DNA from: Nocardioides exalbidus
Lineage (GTDB): Bacteria > Actinomycetota > Actinomycetes > Propionibacteriales > Nocardioidaceae
Length of the DNA: 64,000 bases
Reading direction: 5' to 3'
Assembly: GCF_900105585.1 (NCBI RefSeq)
Contig: NZ_FNRT01000002.1
Location: forward strand, 1,364,001 to 1,428,000
Both the position numbers and the translations under genes were made by a program. This document shows, piece after piece, positions 1 to 8,447 of this stretch (within the stretch, counting starts at the first letter, position 1; each line of letters begins with the position of its first letter). Under the pieces are notes generated by a model, which was given only the letters and a program-made list of their open reading frames with translations, was not told the origin of the DNA and did no database searches.

Positions 1-54
1 GAGCACCACGGCGATGGTGATGAACCACAGGGTGGGGGACGCGATGGACGACAT
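1..54 (-). CDS. TerC-family membrane protein, N-terminal fragment
   Basis: Only the first 18 codons lie in the window; the gene runs off the left edge. The peptide starts MSSIASPTLWFITIAVVL, a hydrophobic first segment of the kind that opens TerC/Alx-type membrane proteins, which export manganese. The ATG at 54 has a good ribosome-binding site (TGAGGAG, 5 nt upstream). The TerC assignment rests mainly on the probable manganese riboswitch just upstream, because this is the classic riboswitch-gene pair; 18 residues alone cannot prove the family. Confidence 0.55.
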   Translation of the reverse strand, partial: MSSIASPTLWFITIAVVL

Positions 55-83
55 GGGTCTCCTCAGGAATCGGCAGGTGGAAC

Positions 84-186
84 TTCCTGAGGTCTCCCCC
101 ACCGCTTCCGAGAGCGGCCTCCGCCGGGGTGCCTGTCGAGGCACCGTACTGACCGACGGATGTTGGGCGGGGTACTCCCCTCGTGG
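84..186 (-). promoter_or_regulatory. probable yybP-ykoY manganese riboswitch
   Basis: Read on the minus strand, the leader has the two conserved blocks of the yybP-ykoY aptamer: a 5' block containing GAGGGGAGTA (about 182-173) and a 3' block GGGGGAGACCTC (about 101-90). The closing P1 stem pairs GAGG with CCTC, and GC-rich hairpins fill the space between. It lies directly before the partial TerC-like gene. Known members bind Mn2+ and switch on exporter expression. The identification is by eye from the consensus; no covariance model was run. Confidence 0.65.
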
Positions 187-244
187 ACCACTGTAGTTGA
201 ACGGGCAAGCGAGTCCCAATCGACGCGGGGCTAGGGTCACGGGC

Positions 245-1651
245 ATGGAGACAGTGGAGTACGACGTCGTGGTGATCGGCGGCGGTCCGGCGGGCGAGAA
301 CGCCGCGCAGTACGCCGTCGAGGGCACGGGGATGACGGCGGCGATCGTCGAGCGCGAGCTGCTCGGCGGCGAGTGCAGCTATTGGGCGTGCATGCCGAGC
401 AAGGCGCTGCTCCGGCCGATCGCGGTCGCCGACACGACCGCCGACCTGCACGGCGTGTCGACGGCCCACGTCGCGCCGAAGGCCCTGCTCGAGCGGCGCG
501 ACTACTGGGTGTCGGACTACTCCGACGCCGGGCAGGAGTCATGGGCCGAGGGTGCCGGCCTGGCCGTCGTCCGGGGGGACGGGCGGATCGCGGGCGAGCG
601 GACCGTGCGGGTCGGCGACACGCTCGTGCAGGCCCGGCAGGCCGTGGTGATCGCCACAGGCAGCGAGGCACGCGTCCCGGAGATGTACGCCGACGCCCTC
701 CCGTGGGACTCCCGCGACGCGACCGGTGTGGTCGAGGTGCCCGACCGACTCGTCGTCGTGGGGGGCGGGGTCGTCGCGTGCGAGGCCGCGATCTGGATGC
801 ATGCGCTCGGCTCGGCCGTGACGCTCGTCGTGCGCGACCGGCGCCTGCTCGGCCGCACGGAGCCGTTCGCCGGTGAGGCCGTGCTGGCCGGCCTCCGCGA
901 CCGCGGGATCGACGTGCGACTCGGCGTGGACGTCACCCACGTCCGCCGGGAGTCGCCCGAGGCGACCGGGATCGGCAAGGTCCACGGCGGGGCGGTCACG
1001 CTGACGACGTCGACGGGTGAGATCGAGGCCGACGAGATCCTGCTGTCCATCGGCCGCGTGCCGCGGCTCGACGACATCGGCCTCGACTCGGTCGGGCTGT
1101 CGCCCGACGACGTCAAGGCCGGCCGGCTGCCCGAGTGGCTGCACGCCGTGGGCGACGCGAGCGGCGGTCCGCCGCTCACCCACTGGGGCAAGCACCAGGC
1201 CCGGGTCGTGGGCGCCCGGATCGCGGCGGCCGCCGCGGGCGAGGTCGCCTGGGAGCCGGACCGCGAGGCACCCGTGCCGCAGGTCGTCTTCAGCGACCCC
1301 GAGGTCGCCTCGGTCGGCATGACGGAGGCCGAGGCCCGCGACGCCGGCCACGACGTGGTGACCACCCGCGTGCCCACGTCGTCCGCCGCCGGCACCGGAC
1401 TGCTCCGCGACCACGTGGTCGGCGACGCCCAGCTCGTCGTCGACCGCGGCTCCCGCCTGCTGCTCGGCGCCACGTTCGTCGGTCCCGAGGCCGGGGAGCT
1501 CGTGCACGCCGCCACGGTGGCCATCACCGGCGGGGTCCCGGTCCACGTGCTGCGCCACGCCGTGGCGTCGTACCCCACCGCCGCCGAGCTCTGGCTCCGG
1601 CTCCTCGAGGAGCTCCCGCGCGAGTTCCGGGTGCCGCCGCCCGTCGCCTGA
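245..1651 (+). CDS. FAD-dependent pyridine nucleotide-disulfide oxidoreductase
   Basis: A 468-residue class I flavoprotein disulfide reductase of the dihydrolipoamide dehydrogenase / mercuric reductase family. It has the FAD dinucleotide motif GGGPAGENAA (12-21), the redox pair CSYWAC (C44, C49), a second nucleotide-binding GGG motif near 173 and a C-terminal dimerisation domain. The C-terminal active-site motif, normally HPTxxE, reads YPTAAE (443-448), so the catalytic His is Tyr while Glu448 remains. The substrate is therefore unclear; quinone or small-disulfide reduction is possible. I chose the ATG at 245 because TAGGGT lies 7 nt before it (leaderless pattern) and because the FAD motif then sits at the usual distance. 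A TTG at 197 is also in frame. Confidence 0.88.
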   Translation: METVEYDVVVIGGGPAGENAAQYAVEGTGMTAAIVERELLGGECSYWACMPSKALLRPIAVADTTADLHGVSTAHVAPKALLERRDYWVSDYSDAGQESWAEGAGLAVVRGDGRIAGERTVRVGDTLVQARQAVVIATGSEARVPEMYADALPWDSRDATGVVEVPDRLVVVGGGVVACEAAIWMHALGSAVTLVVRDRRLLGRTEPFAGEAVLAGLRDRGIDVRLGVDVTHVRRESPEATGIGKVHGGAVTLTTSTGEIEADEILLSIGRVPRLDDIGLDSVGLSPDDVKAGRLPEWLHAVGDASGGPPLTHWGKHQARVVGARIAAAAAGEVAWEPDREAPVPQVVFSDPEVASVGMTEAEARDAGHDVVTTRVPTSSAAGTGLLRDHVVGDAQLVVDRGSRLLLGATFVGPEAGELVHAATVAITGGVPVHVLRHAVASYPTAAELWLRLLEELPREFRVPPPVA

Positions 1652-1903
1652 ACCCGGACCAGCGGGGGTTCCAGCGCCGCGGACACGCGCCGAAGCGAAG
1701 CGGAGGCGCCAGACAAGCACCGTGATCCATGGTCACGGGTGGCCGGACCCACGGCCCGGGGGTTTCGACACGGGCGCCAGGGCGCCCTGCTCAACCAGCG
1801 GGGGCCCGCGCGCCGCGGACGGTAACCCCCGCCGACGATCGGCGACACCCCCACTCGACTTCGCGGGCGCGCGCTGCGGACGAACCCCCGCCGACGACCA
1901 GCG
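1652..1903. repeat. non-coding intergenic spacer with degenerate repeats
   Basis: Convergent spacer between the reductase and the AAA ATPase. It contains a GTTTCGACACGGGCGCC...CTGCTCAACCAGCG element (1761-1800) with an internal inverted repeat (GGGCGCC/GGCGCCC), related to the element at 25461-25509. It also has two imperfect direct copies of about 41 bp (1808-1848 and 1867-1907) sharing GCGGACG...ACCCCCGCCGACGA. The second copy overlaps the end of the ATPase gene by 4 bp. I see no convincing gene here. Confidence 0.55.
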
Positions 1904-3097
1904 TCACCCGCGCTCGCGGAGGTACCTCCCGAAGTGGGGGACGGTGAAGGCGATCCGGCCGCGCTCGCCGGAGTAGACGAGGCCCTTCTTGAGCAGGGAG
2001 TCGCGGGCGGGTGAGAGGGACTGCGGCTTCTTCCCGAGCGCGGCGGCGACGTCGGCCGAGGGCACCGAGTCCGGGTCACCGAGGGCGACGGCGACGTCGG
2101 CCATCGCCATGAGGTAGTCGCGCTCCCCCGGCGTCGCGCGCTCGTAGCGCGAGCCGAAGAACCCGACGGCCAGCTCCGACTCGGCCTCGGGGGCGGCGAC
2201 CGCGACGTCGGCGGCCGTGATCTGCGAGCGGGGCGCGAGGTCCCAGACGGCCTTGCCGTAGGCCTGGATGAAGTAGGGGTAGCCGCCGGTGGCGTCGTGC
2301 ATCGCGGCGAGGGCGGCCTCGTCGAAGGCGGCGTCCTCGGAGGCGGCGGGCGCCTCGAGCGCGCGGTCGGCGGCCTCGCGGGCGAGCCGGTCGATGCGCT
2401 GGTAGCGGAAGAGCCGCTCGCTGTAGGACTTGCTCGCGCTGAGCACGGCCGGCAGGTGCGGCAGCCCGGCACCGACGACGATGACGGGCAGCCCCGACTG
2501 GCTGAGCTCGTGGCACGCGGCGCAGAGCGCGGAGACGTCGTCGGGGCCGAGGTCCTGCATCTCGTCGATGAAGATCCCGAGGCCCTTGCCGACGTCGGCC
2601 GCGAGACCGCCGAGGTCGGTGAAGAGCTCGACGAGGTCGATCTCGATGTCGCCGGAGTCGGCCCGGCCGCGCACGGCGGGCGCGTCGATGCCCGGGCTCC
2701 ACCGGTCCTTGAGCTTCGCCTGGGCGCCGGCGTCGCGGTGGGCGAACGACTTGATCACGCCCAGCACGTGGTCGACCGACTCCTCGTCCTCCGAGCGACC
2801 GAGCTCGCGCACGGCCTGGTGCAGCGCGCTGCTCAGCGGCCGGCGCAGACCCTGCCCGGGGCGGGCCTCGAGCTTGCCGGTCCCCCACCCCTTGCGCACG
2901 GCCGTGCCGCGCAGCGCGTTGAGCAGGACGGTCTTGCCGACGCCGCGCAGCCCGGTCAGCACGAGGCTGCGCTCGGGGCGGCCCTTGGCGACGCGCTCGA
3001 GCACGACGTCGAAGGCGGAGAGCTGCTCGTCGCGGCCGGCGAGCTCGGGCGGGCGCTGGCCGGCGCCGGGGGCGTACGGGTTCCGGATCGGGTCCAC
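1904..3097 (-). CDS. AAA-family ATP-binding protein (Orc1/Cdc6-like architecture)
   Basis: A 397-residue P-loop ATPase. Walker A is GLRGVGKT (49-56), Walker B is the hydrophobic strand ending IDEMQD (about 174-179), and the C-terminal 60 residues look like a winged helix (KKPQSLSPARDSLLKKGLVY). This is the arrangement of the Orc1/Cdc6-like or archaeal-type ATPases often found as single genes in actinobacteria. Its role is unknown; a DNA-associated or stress-signalling function is inference only. The GTG start at 3097 has TAGCGT 6 nt upstream, fitting a leaderless mRNA. It is divergent from zwf. Confidence 0.8.
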   Translation of the reverse strand: MDPIRNPYAPGAGQRPPELAGRDEQLSAFDVVLERVAKGRPERSLVLTGLRGVGKTVLLNALRGTAVRKGWGTGKLEARPGQGLRRPLSSALHQAVRELGRSEDEESVDHVLGVIKSFAHRDAGAQAKLKDRWSPGIDAPAVRGRADSGDIEIDLVELFTDLGGLAADVGKGLGIFIDEMQDLGPDDVSALCAACHELSQSGLPVIVVGAGLPHLPAVLSASKSYSERLFRYQRIDRLAREAADRALEAPAASEDAAFDEAALAAMHDATGGYPYFIQAYGKAVWDLAPRSQITAADVAVAAPEAESELAVGFFGSRYERATPGERDYLMAMADVAVALGDPDSVPSADVAAALGKKPQSLSPARDSLLKKGLVYSGERGRIAFTVPHFGRYLRERG

Positions 3098-3182
3098 GAT
3101 CGGACGCTATCGGATTCTCTAGCCGGTTCCTTAGAGACCGCGATACTCGGCGAGTCGCCGAAAGAGTGGAACGATCAAGTCC

Positions 3183-4691
3183 GTGACCGAGCAGCTGGAG
3201 CCGTACCCCGCCCAGTCCATCTCCTACCCCGCCGAGTCCAGGCCCTCGTCGCGCTACGCGCAGGAGCACCTCGACCCCCACGTGATCGTGCTCTTCGGCG
3301 CGTGCGGCGACCTGGCCCGCCGCAAGCTGCTGCCTGGCATGGCGCACCTCGTCCTGTCCGACCTCGCGCCCGACATCCGCATCGTCGGGACGTCGCTGGA
3401 GGACATGAGCGACGAGGAGTTCCGCGGCTTCGCCCGGACCGCCGTCGAGCAGTTCGGGCACAAGCAGCTGACCGCCGAGCAGTGGGACCTGTTCGACGAC
3501 AACCTCACCTACGTCGCGCAGTCCGCAGGACCCGAGGCCCTCGCCGCCGCGGTCGCGCGCGCGGAGCAGGCGCTCGGTGGCGACGCACGCCGGCTCCACT
3601 ACCTCTCCGTGCCGCCCAAGGCCGCGCTCCCGGTGATCGACATGCTCCGGGAGGCCGACCTGGTAGCGCGCTCTCGGATCGTGATGGAGAAGCCCTTCGG
3701 CACCGACCTGGACTCCGCGATCGCGCTCAACAACCGGGTGCACGAGACCTTCAAGGAGTCGCAGGTCTTCCGCATCGACCACTTCCTCGGCAAGGAGGCC
3801 GCGCAGAACATCCTGGCGTTCCGCTTCGCCAACGGCCTCTTCGAGCCGATCTGGAACCGCAACTTCATCGACCACATCCAGATCGACATCCCCGAGACGC
3901 TGGGCCTCGACCAGCGCGCCAACTTCTACGAGTCCACCGGCGCCTACAAGGACATGGTCGTCACCCACCTGTTCCAGGTGATGGCGTTCGTGGCGATGGA
4001 GCCGCCGACCGCGCTCGAGCCGCGCGCGATCTCGGAGGAGAAGAACAAGGTCTTCCGCTCGCTGCTGCCGATCCGGCCGAGCACCGTCGTGCGCGGGCAG
4101 TTCACCGGCTACACCAGCCTCCCCGGCGTCGCTCCCGACTCCGACACCGAGACCTTCATCGCGATGGAGTGCCGCCTCGACAACTGGCGGTGGGCCGGGG
4201 TGCCGTTCTACCTGCGCACCGGCAAGGAGATGGCCGAGGGCAAGCGGATCATCTCGATCGCCTTCAAGGAGGCGCCGCGCTCGATGTTCCCGGCCAACTC
4301 CGGCGTCGGCCAGTCCGGGCCCGACCACCTCACCTTCGACCTCGCCGACGAGTCGAAGGTGTCGCTGTCGTTCTACGGCAAGCGGCCCGGTCCCGGCATG
4401 CGGCTGCAGAAGCTGTCGATGCAGTTCTCCACGGGCGAGACCGAGACGGCCGGCGACGTGCTCGAGGCCTACGAGCGGCTCATCCTCGACGCGATGCGCG
4501 GCGACCACACGCTCTTCACCACGGCCGAGGGCATCGAGTCGCTCTGGGACCGCTCGGCCCAGCTGCTCGCGGACCCGCCGCCGGTGAAGCCGTACGCCCC
4601 CGGCACCTGGGGGCCCAACGCCATCCACCAGCTCATCGCCCCCCACGCGTGGCGGCTGCCGTTCGAGCGGGAGTGGCGCGCGAAGAAGTAG
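3183..4691 (+). CDS. zwf: glucose-6-phosphate dehydrogenase
   Basis: Full-length (502 aa) enzyme of the oxidative pentose phosphate pathway, converting glucose 6-phosphate and NAD(P)+ to 6-phosphogluconolactone. It shows the N-terminal nucleotide-binding motif GACGDLARRKLLPG (about 39-52) and the active-site signature RIDHFLGKE (about 197-205), where His is the catalytic base and Lys binds substrate. The GTG at 3183 keeps about 35 residues before the Rossmann strand, as in other actinobacterial Zwf proteins. It stands alone here, away from tal/tkt/opcA, so it may be a second zwf copy. Divergent from the AAA ATPase, with an 85-bp shared upstream region. Confidence 0.95.
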   Translation: MTEQLEPYPAQSISYPAESRPSSRYAQEHLDPHVIVLFGACGDLARRKLLPGMAHLVLSDLAPDIRIVGTSLEDMSDEEFRGFARTAVEQFGHKQLTAEQWDLFDDNLTYVAQSAGPEALAAAVARAEQALGGDARRLHYLSVPPKAALPVIDMLREADLVARSRIVMEKPFGTDLDSAIALNNRVHETFKESQVFRIDHFLGKEAAQNILAFRFANGLFEPIWNRNFIDHIQIDIPETLGLDQRANFYESTGAYKDMVVTHLFQVMAFVAMEPPTALEPRAISEEKNKVFRSLLPIRPSTVVRGQFTGYTSLPGVAPDSDTETFIAMECRLDNWRWAGVPFYLRTGKEMAEGKRIISIAFKEAPRSMFPANSGVGQSGPDHLTFDLADESKVSLSFYGKRPGPGMRLQKLSMQFSTGETETAGDVLEAYERLILDAMRGDHTLFTTAEGIESLWDRSAQLLADPPPVKPYAPGTWGPNAIHQLIAPHAWRLPFEREWRAKK

Positions 4692-4794
4692 GCGGTGCTC
4701 CCGGGCGGGCGCCGGCCCTGAGACGGGCGGTGACGAAATGCCCCGGCAGGTCTAGATTCCCGAGCAAGCGACGTTCTCGGGGAGGGATCCGTCC

Positions 4795-6240
4795 ATGGCC
4801 GGTCTGAGCGAGCAGCTCCTGCGCAAGAAGCCCTTCGCCCGACCACGGACCGAGCACGACGGACCCGAGCTCGCCCGGACGCTCGGCACGTTCTCGCTGA
4901 TGATGTTCGGCGTCGGCGCGACCGTGGGCACCGGCATCTTCTTCGTGCTGCAGGAGGCCGTGCCCGACGCGGGTCCTGCGGTGATGATCTCCTTCCTCGT
5001 CGCGGGGATCGCGGCCGGCCTCTCGGCGCTCTGCTACGCCGAGCTCGCCAGCTCCATCCCGGTCAGCGGGTCGACGTACTCTTTCACCTACCACGCCATG
5101 GGCGAGCTGATGGCGATGGTGATCGCCGCCTGCGTGCTCCTGGAGTACGGCGTCGCGGCGTCGGCGGTCGCGGTCGGGTGGAGCGGCTACTTCAACGAGC
5201 TGCTGAACAGCCTCTTCGGGTTCCAGCTGCCCGACGCGCTGTCGTACTCCCCCGTCCCCTACGAGGACAACGTCACCGGCTTCATCAACCTGCCCGCCGT
5301 CGTGCTGGTCTTCCTCTGCACGATCCTGCTGATCCGCGGCGCGAGCGAGTCGGCGAAGGTCAACACGATCATGGTGCTGATCAAGCTCGGCGTGCTCCTG
5401 CTCTTCGTGGTCGTCGCGCTCACCGCGTTCCGGGCCGACCGCTTCGACGACTTCTTCGCCTCGGGCTCGGCCGGCATCAGCGCGGCCGCCGGCACGATCT
5501 TCTTCTCCTTCATCGGGCTCGATGCGGTGTCGACGGCCGGGGAGGAGGTGAAGGACCCGCAGCGCGCCCTGCCGCGCGCGATCATGGGCGCGCTGGTCAT
5601 CGTCGTCGGCGTCTACCTGCTCGTCGCCTTCGCCGGCGTCGGCTCGCAGCCGCTCGCCGAGTTCTCCAGCGACGAGCAGCAGAGCGCCGGCCTGTCGGTG
5701 ATCCTGGAGAACATCACCGGCTCGTCGGTCCCCGGCACGATCGTCGCCGCGGGCGCGGTGATCTCGATCTTCTCCGTCACCCTGGTGACGCTCTACGGCC
5801 AGACCCGCATCCTCTTCGCGATGGGCCGCGACCGGATGCTGCCCGACCGCTTCGCCTCGGTCAGCTCCCGCACGATGACCCCGACCTTCAACACGGTGGT
5901 CGTCGGCGTGGTCGTCTCGCTGATCGCGGGCTTCGTGCCCGCCGACTACCTCTGGGACACCGTCTCGATCGGCACCCTCGTCGCCTTCAGCGTCGTCGCG
6001 CTGAGCATCCTGATCCTGCGGCGCACCCAGCCGGACCTCGAGCGCCCGTTCCGCGTGCCGGGCTACCCCGTGACGCCCGTCCTCACCGTCGCCGCCTGCG
6101 TCTACGTCCTCTCCGGCCTCGCCGCGATCACCTGGCTGATCTTCGGCGTCTGGCTCGCGATCGTGCTCGCGTTCTACTTCCTGTGGGGCCGCCGCAACTC
6201 CCGCCTCGAGACCGGTGAGCACGAGGGAGCCGCGCGGTGA
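4795..6240 (+). CDS. APC-family amino acid permease
   Basis: 481 residues with about 12 hydrophobic segments. The first transmembrane helix carries the APC-superfamily motif GVGATVGTGIFF (about 40-51), and the overall pattern fits the cationic amino acid transporter group. It imports amino acids across the cytoplasmic membrane by proton or sodium coupling; the substrate cannot be read from sequence. The ATG at 4795 is preceded by GGGGAGGGA, and a TAGATT -10 element lies near 4752, so unlike many neighbours this mRNA has a leader. The stop overlaps the next start by 4 bp (GTGA), coupling it to a universal stress protein, a common APC partner. Confidence 0.9.
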   Translation: MAGLSEQLLRKKPFARPRTEHDGPELARTLGTFSLMMFGVGATVGTGIFFVLQEAVPDAGPAVMISFLVAGIAAGLSALCYAELASSIPVSGSTYSFTYHAMGELMAMVIAACVLLEYGVAASAVAVGWSGYFNELLNSLFGFQLPDALSYSPVPYEDNVTGFINLPAVVLVFLCTILLIRGASESAKVNTIMVLIKLGVLLLFVVVALTAFRADRFDDFFASGSAGISAAAGTIFFSFIGLDAVSTAGEEVKDPQRALPRAIMGALVIVVGVYLLVAFAGVGSQPLAEFSSDEQQSAGLSVILENITGSSVPGTIVAAGAVISIFSVTLVTLYGQTRILFAMGRDRMLPDRFASVSSRTMTPTFNTVVVGVVVSLIAGFVPADYLWDTVSIGTLVAFSVVALSILILRRTQPDLERPFRVPGYPVTPVLTVAACVYVLSGLAAITWLIFGVWLAIVLAFYFLWGRRNSRLETGEHEGAAR

Positions 6241-7121
6241 CCCTGATGGTCGGGTTCGCGCCCGGCAAGGACGACCGCTCGGGCCTCGAGCTCGCCGCGC
6301 TCCTCGCGCGCTCCGACGGCGACGACCTCCGCATCGTCACCGCCGCGCCGGCGAGGTGGCCGACGCCGGTGGCCGGCGGCACCGATCGCGAGTACGCCGA
6401 GTGGGCGCGCGCCCACGGCGAGGCAGCCGTCGCCGAGGCGACCGCCCTCATGGCGCAGATCGACCCGGACGTGCAGGCCAGGGCGACCTGGGTGGAGGGC
6501 CGCTCGGCCTCCTCCGTGCTGCTCTCGCAGGCCGAGAAGCACGGTGCGCGGGCCGTCGTCGTCGGCTCCGGGCAGGCCGGCGGCTACGGCCAGGTGCACC
6601 TCAGCTCGACCGCCGACGTGCTGCTGCACTCGGCGTCCGTGCCCGTCGCGATCGCGCCGCGCGGGTTCGACGCACCCGCGGGGTCGACGGTCACCCGCGC
6701 CACCTGCGCCTTCCGCGGCGACGAGCAGTCGCGGCGTACGCTCACCGCCACCGCCGAGGTGTGCGCGCGCACGGGCGCGGCGCTGCGGGTCGCGACCTTC
6801 GCGGTGCGCGGGCGCACGATGTACCCGCCCGAGACCGGACTCCGCGACGAGGACATGGTCATGGAGGCGTGGATCGAGCAGACCCAGGCGCTCCAGGCGG
6901 AGGCGCTGGCGGCGCTCGGGGAGCCGCGTCCCGGCGACGTCCGCGCCGTGGTGGCCGACGGACGCACCTGGCAGTCGGCGATGGACCGCCTCGACTGGCA
7001 GCGCGGCGACCTGCTCGTGGTGGGGTCCTCGCGGGCCGGGCTCGCGTCGCGCCTGTTCCTCGGGTCGCACGCGACGAAGATCCTGCGCGCCTCGCCGGTG
7101 CCGGTCCTCGTGGTGCCCTGA
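6237..7121 (+). CDS. tandem universal stress protein (UspA fold)
   Basis: 294 residues made of two Usp domains (about 1-140 and 155-294). The second ends with the ATP-binding Usp signature VVGSSRAGLASRLFLGSHA followed by SPVPVLVVP; the first carries a weaker version (VVGSGQAGGYG...). GTG start at 6237 overlaps the permease stop, so translation is probably coupled. Usp domains fused to or encoded with APC permeases are thought to regulate transport in response to ATP or stress; that role here is inference. Confidence 0.9.
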   Translation: MTLMVGFAPGKDDRSGLELAALLARSDGDDLRIVTAAPARWPTPVAGGTDREYAEWARAHGEAAVAEATALMAQIDPDVQARATWVEGRSASSVLLSQAEKHGARAVVVGSGQAGGYGQVHLSSTADVLLHSASVPVAIAPRGFDAPAGSTVTRATCAFRGDEQSRRTLTATAEVCARTGAALRVATFAVRGRTMYPPETGLRDEDMVMEAWIEQTQALQAEALAALGEPRPGDVRAVVADGRTWQSAMDRLDWQRGDLLVVGSSRAGLASRLFLGSHATKILRASPVPVLVVP

Positions 7122-7122
7122 G

Positions 7123-7161
7123 CCAGCCCGCCCGGCCAGCCCGCCCGGCTAACCCGCCCGG
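7123..7161. repeat. three tandem copies of a 13-bp GC-rich unit
   Basis: CCAGCCCGCCCGG is repeated at 7123-7135 and 7136-7148, with a variant CTAACCCGCCCGG at 7149-7161. The third unit contains the TAG stop and last codons of the minus-strand gene that ends at 7149, so repeat slippage would change the end of that protein. Confidence 0.85.
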
Positions 7162-7412
7162 CTCGGCCGCTCGACCCGCCGGACGCGGTCACGGGCGGTG
7201 TCGTAGGCCTCGTCGAGGCCCGTGCGCAGCAGCGAGATGAGGTCGGGAACCTCGTCGGCGGCGAGCCGGAACGTGCCCGCGCAGACGTTGTCGCGCCACA
7301 GCGACAGCACGACCAGCTGCGACTCCTGGTGCCAGGTCACGCGCAGCGAGCGGTCCTCACCGCGGGGATCGAGGAAGATCCCGCCGGTGCGAGGTGCGTG
7401 CTGCTGGGCCAT
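7149..7412 (-). CDS. small conserved actinobacterial protein
   Basis: 87 residues, MAQQHAPRTGGIFLDPRGED..., with the core LRVTWHQESQLVVLSLWRDN followed by CAGTFRLAADEVPDLISLLR. I recognise this as a conserved uncharacterised protein of actinobacteria; no function is known to me. No signal peptide or membrane segment. The ATG at 7412 gives the length usual for the family. It is divergent from fpg with only 46 bp between the starts. Confidence 0.75.
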   Translation of the reverse strand: MAQQHAPRTGGIFLDPRGEDRSLRVTWHQESQLVVLSLWRDNVCAGTFRLAADEVPDLISLLRTGLDEAYDTARDRVRRVERPSRAG

Positions 7413-7458
7413 GTCCCATTGTGACCCGGCCCACAAACTTCTGCCTAGACTCTCTTCC

Positions 7459-8340
7459 GTGCCCGAGCTGCCGGAGGTCGAAGCCCTCGTCCAGGACCTG
7501 CGCGGCCGACTGGTCGGCCGGGCGATCAGCCGCGTCGACCTGACCGCGTTCAGCGCGCTCAAGACGTTCGACCCGCCGCTGCACGCGCTGCACGGCACGC
7601 TCGTGGACAGCGTCACCCGGCACGGCAAGTTCCTCGACATCGACGCGAGCGGCGTGCACGTGGTCATCCACCTCGCGCGGGCCGGCTGGATCCGGTGGAA
7701 GGACGAGGTCCCCGCGCTCCCGGCCCGGCCGAACCCGAAGAACCCGCTGGCCGCGCGCATCGTCATCGACGACCCGGACCTCGACGTCCAGCCGGGGCTC
7801 GACATCACCGAGGCCGGCACCAAGAAGGGCCTGGCGATCTACGTCGTGCGCGACCCGCAGGAGGTCGAGGGCGTCGCCCGGCTCGGCCCCGACCCGCTGT
7901 CCGACGACTTCACCATCGACGTGCTGCGCGCGATCCTCGACAAGGAGGGCCGCAAGCAGATCAAGGGCGTGATGCGGATGCAGTCGATCATCGCCGGCAT
8001 CGGCAACGCCTACTCCGACGAGATCCTGCACGCGGCGAGGATGTCGCCGTTCAAGCCCGCCAACAGCCTCGAGGACGACGACCTGCAGACGTTGTACGAC
8101 GCCATCCGCACCACGCTCGGCGACGCGGTCGCCCGGTCGAGCGGGCTCGCCGCCAGCGAGCTCAAGGGCGAGAAGAAGAGCAACCTCGCCGTCCACGGCC
8201 GCACCGGCCAGAAGTGCCCGGTCTGCGGCGACGTCGTGCGCGAGGTGTCGTTCGCCGACTCCAGCCTGCAGTACTGCCCGACCTGCCAGACCGGCGGCAA
8301 GCCGCTCGCCGACCGGCGGATGTCGAAGCTGCTGAAGTAG
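7459..8340 (+). CDS. Fpg/Nei-family DNA glycosylase
   Basis: 293 residues. Starts (M)PELPEVEALV, where Pro2 is the catalytic nucleophile and Glu3 the proton donor once Met is removed. The C-terminus carries the FPG zinc finger CPVCGD...YCPTCQ (about 253-276). It excises oxidised bases (8-oxoguanine, formamidopyrimidines or related lesions) and nicks the strand. A long insert after the first domain (KDEVPALPARPNPKNPL) is seen in the actinobacterial Fpg-like paralogues, so the true MutM may be elsewhere. GTG 7459 has TAGACT 7 nt upstream (leaderless). A conserved small gene is divergent. Confidence 0.9.
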   Translation: MPELPEVEALVQDLRGRLVGRAISRVDLTAFSALKTFDPPLHALHGTLVDSVTRHGKFLDIDASGVHVVIHLARAGWIRWKDEVPALPARPNPKNPLAARIVIDDPDLDVQPGLDITEAGTKKGLAIYVVRDPQEVEGVARLGPDPLSDDFTIDVLRAILDKEGRKQIKGVMRMQSIIAGIGNAYSDEILHAARMSPFKPANSLEDDDLQTLYDAIRTTLGDAVARSSGLAASELKGEKKSNLAVHGRTGQKCPVCGDVVREVSFADSSLQYCPTCQTGGKPLADRRMSKLLK

Positions 8341-8366
8341 CGCCGCCACGCCGGGTGGGAATGACA

Positions 8367-8414
8367 GAAGGTGCCGGTCGGCCTCACCCCCGTGACAGAC
8401 CGACCAGCACCTTC
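8367..8414. terminator. hairpin between convergent genes
   Basis: 15-bp stem with one mismatch: GAAGGTGCCGGTCGG (8367-8381) pairs with CCGACCAGCACCTTC (8400-8414), with an 18-nt loop. It sits between the convergent fpg and zinc-finger genes and could terminate both strands. There is no clear U-tract, as is usual in high-GC actinobacteria. Confidence 0.65.
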
Positions 8415-8447
8415 ACGTCAAGTCTAACCTGACGGACGGCGATCTTC

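Noticed and set aside
197..244. TTG start giving 16 extra residues for the disulfide reductase
   Set aside because: The extension is not family-like, and the TAGGGT box 7 nt before the ATG at 245 argues for the later start.
2076..4646. Very long open frames on the strand opposite zwf and spanning the AAA gene
   Set aside because: Codon-bias shadows typical of high-GC DNA; the real frames carry clear motifs (GLRGVGKT, RIDHFLGKE).
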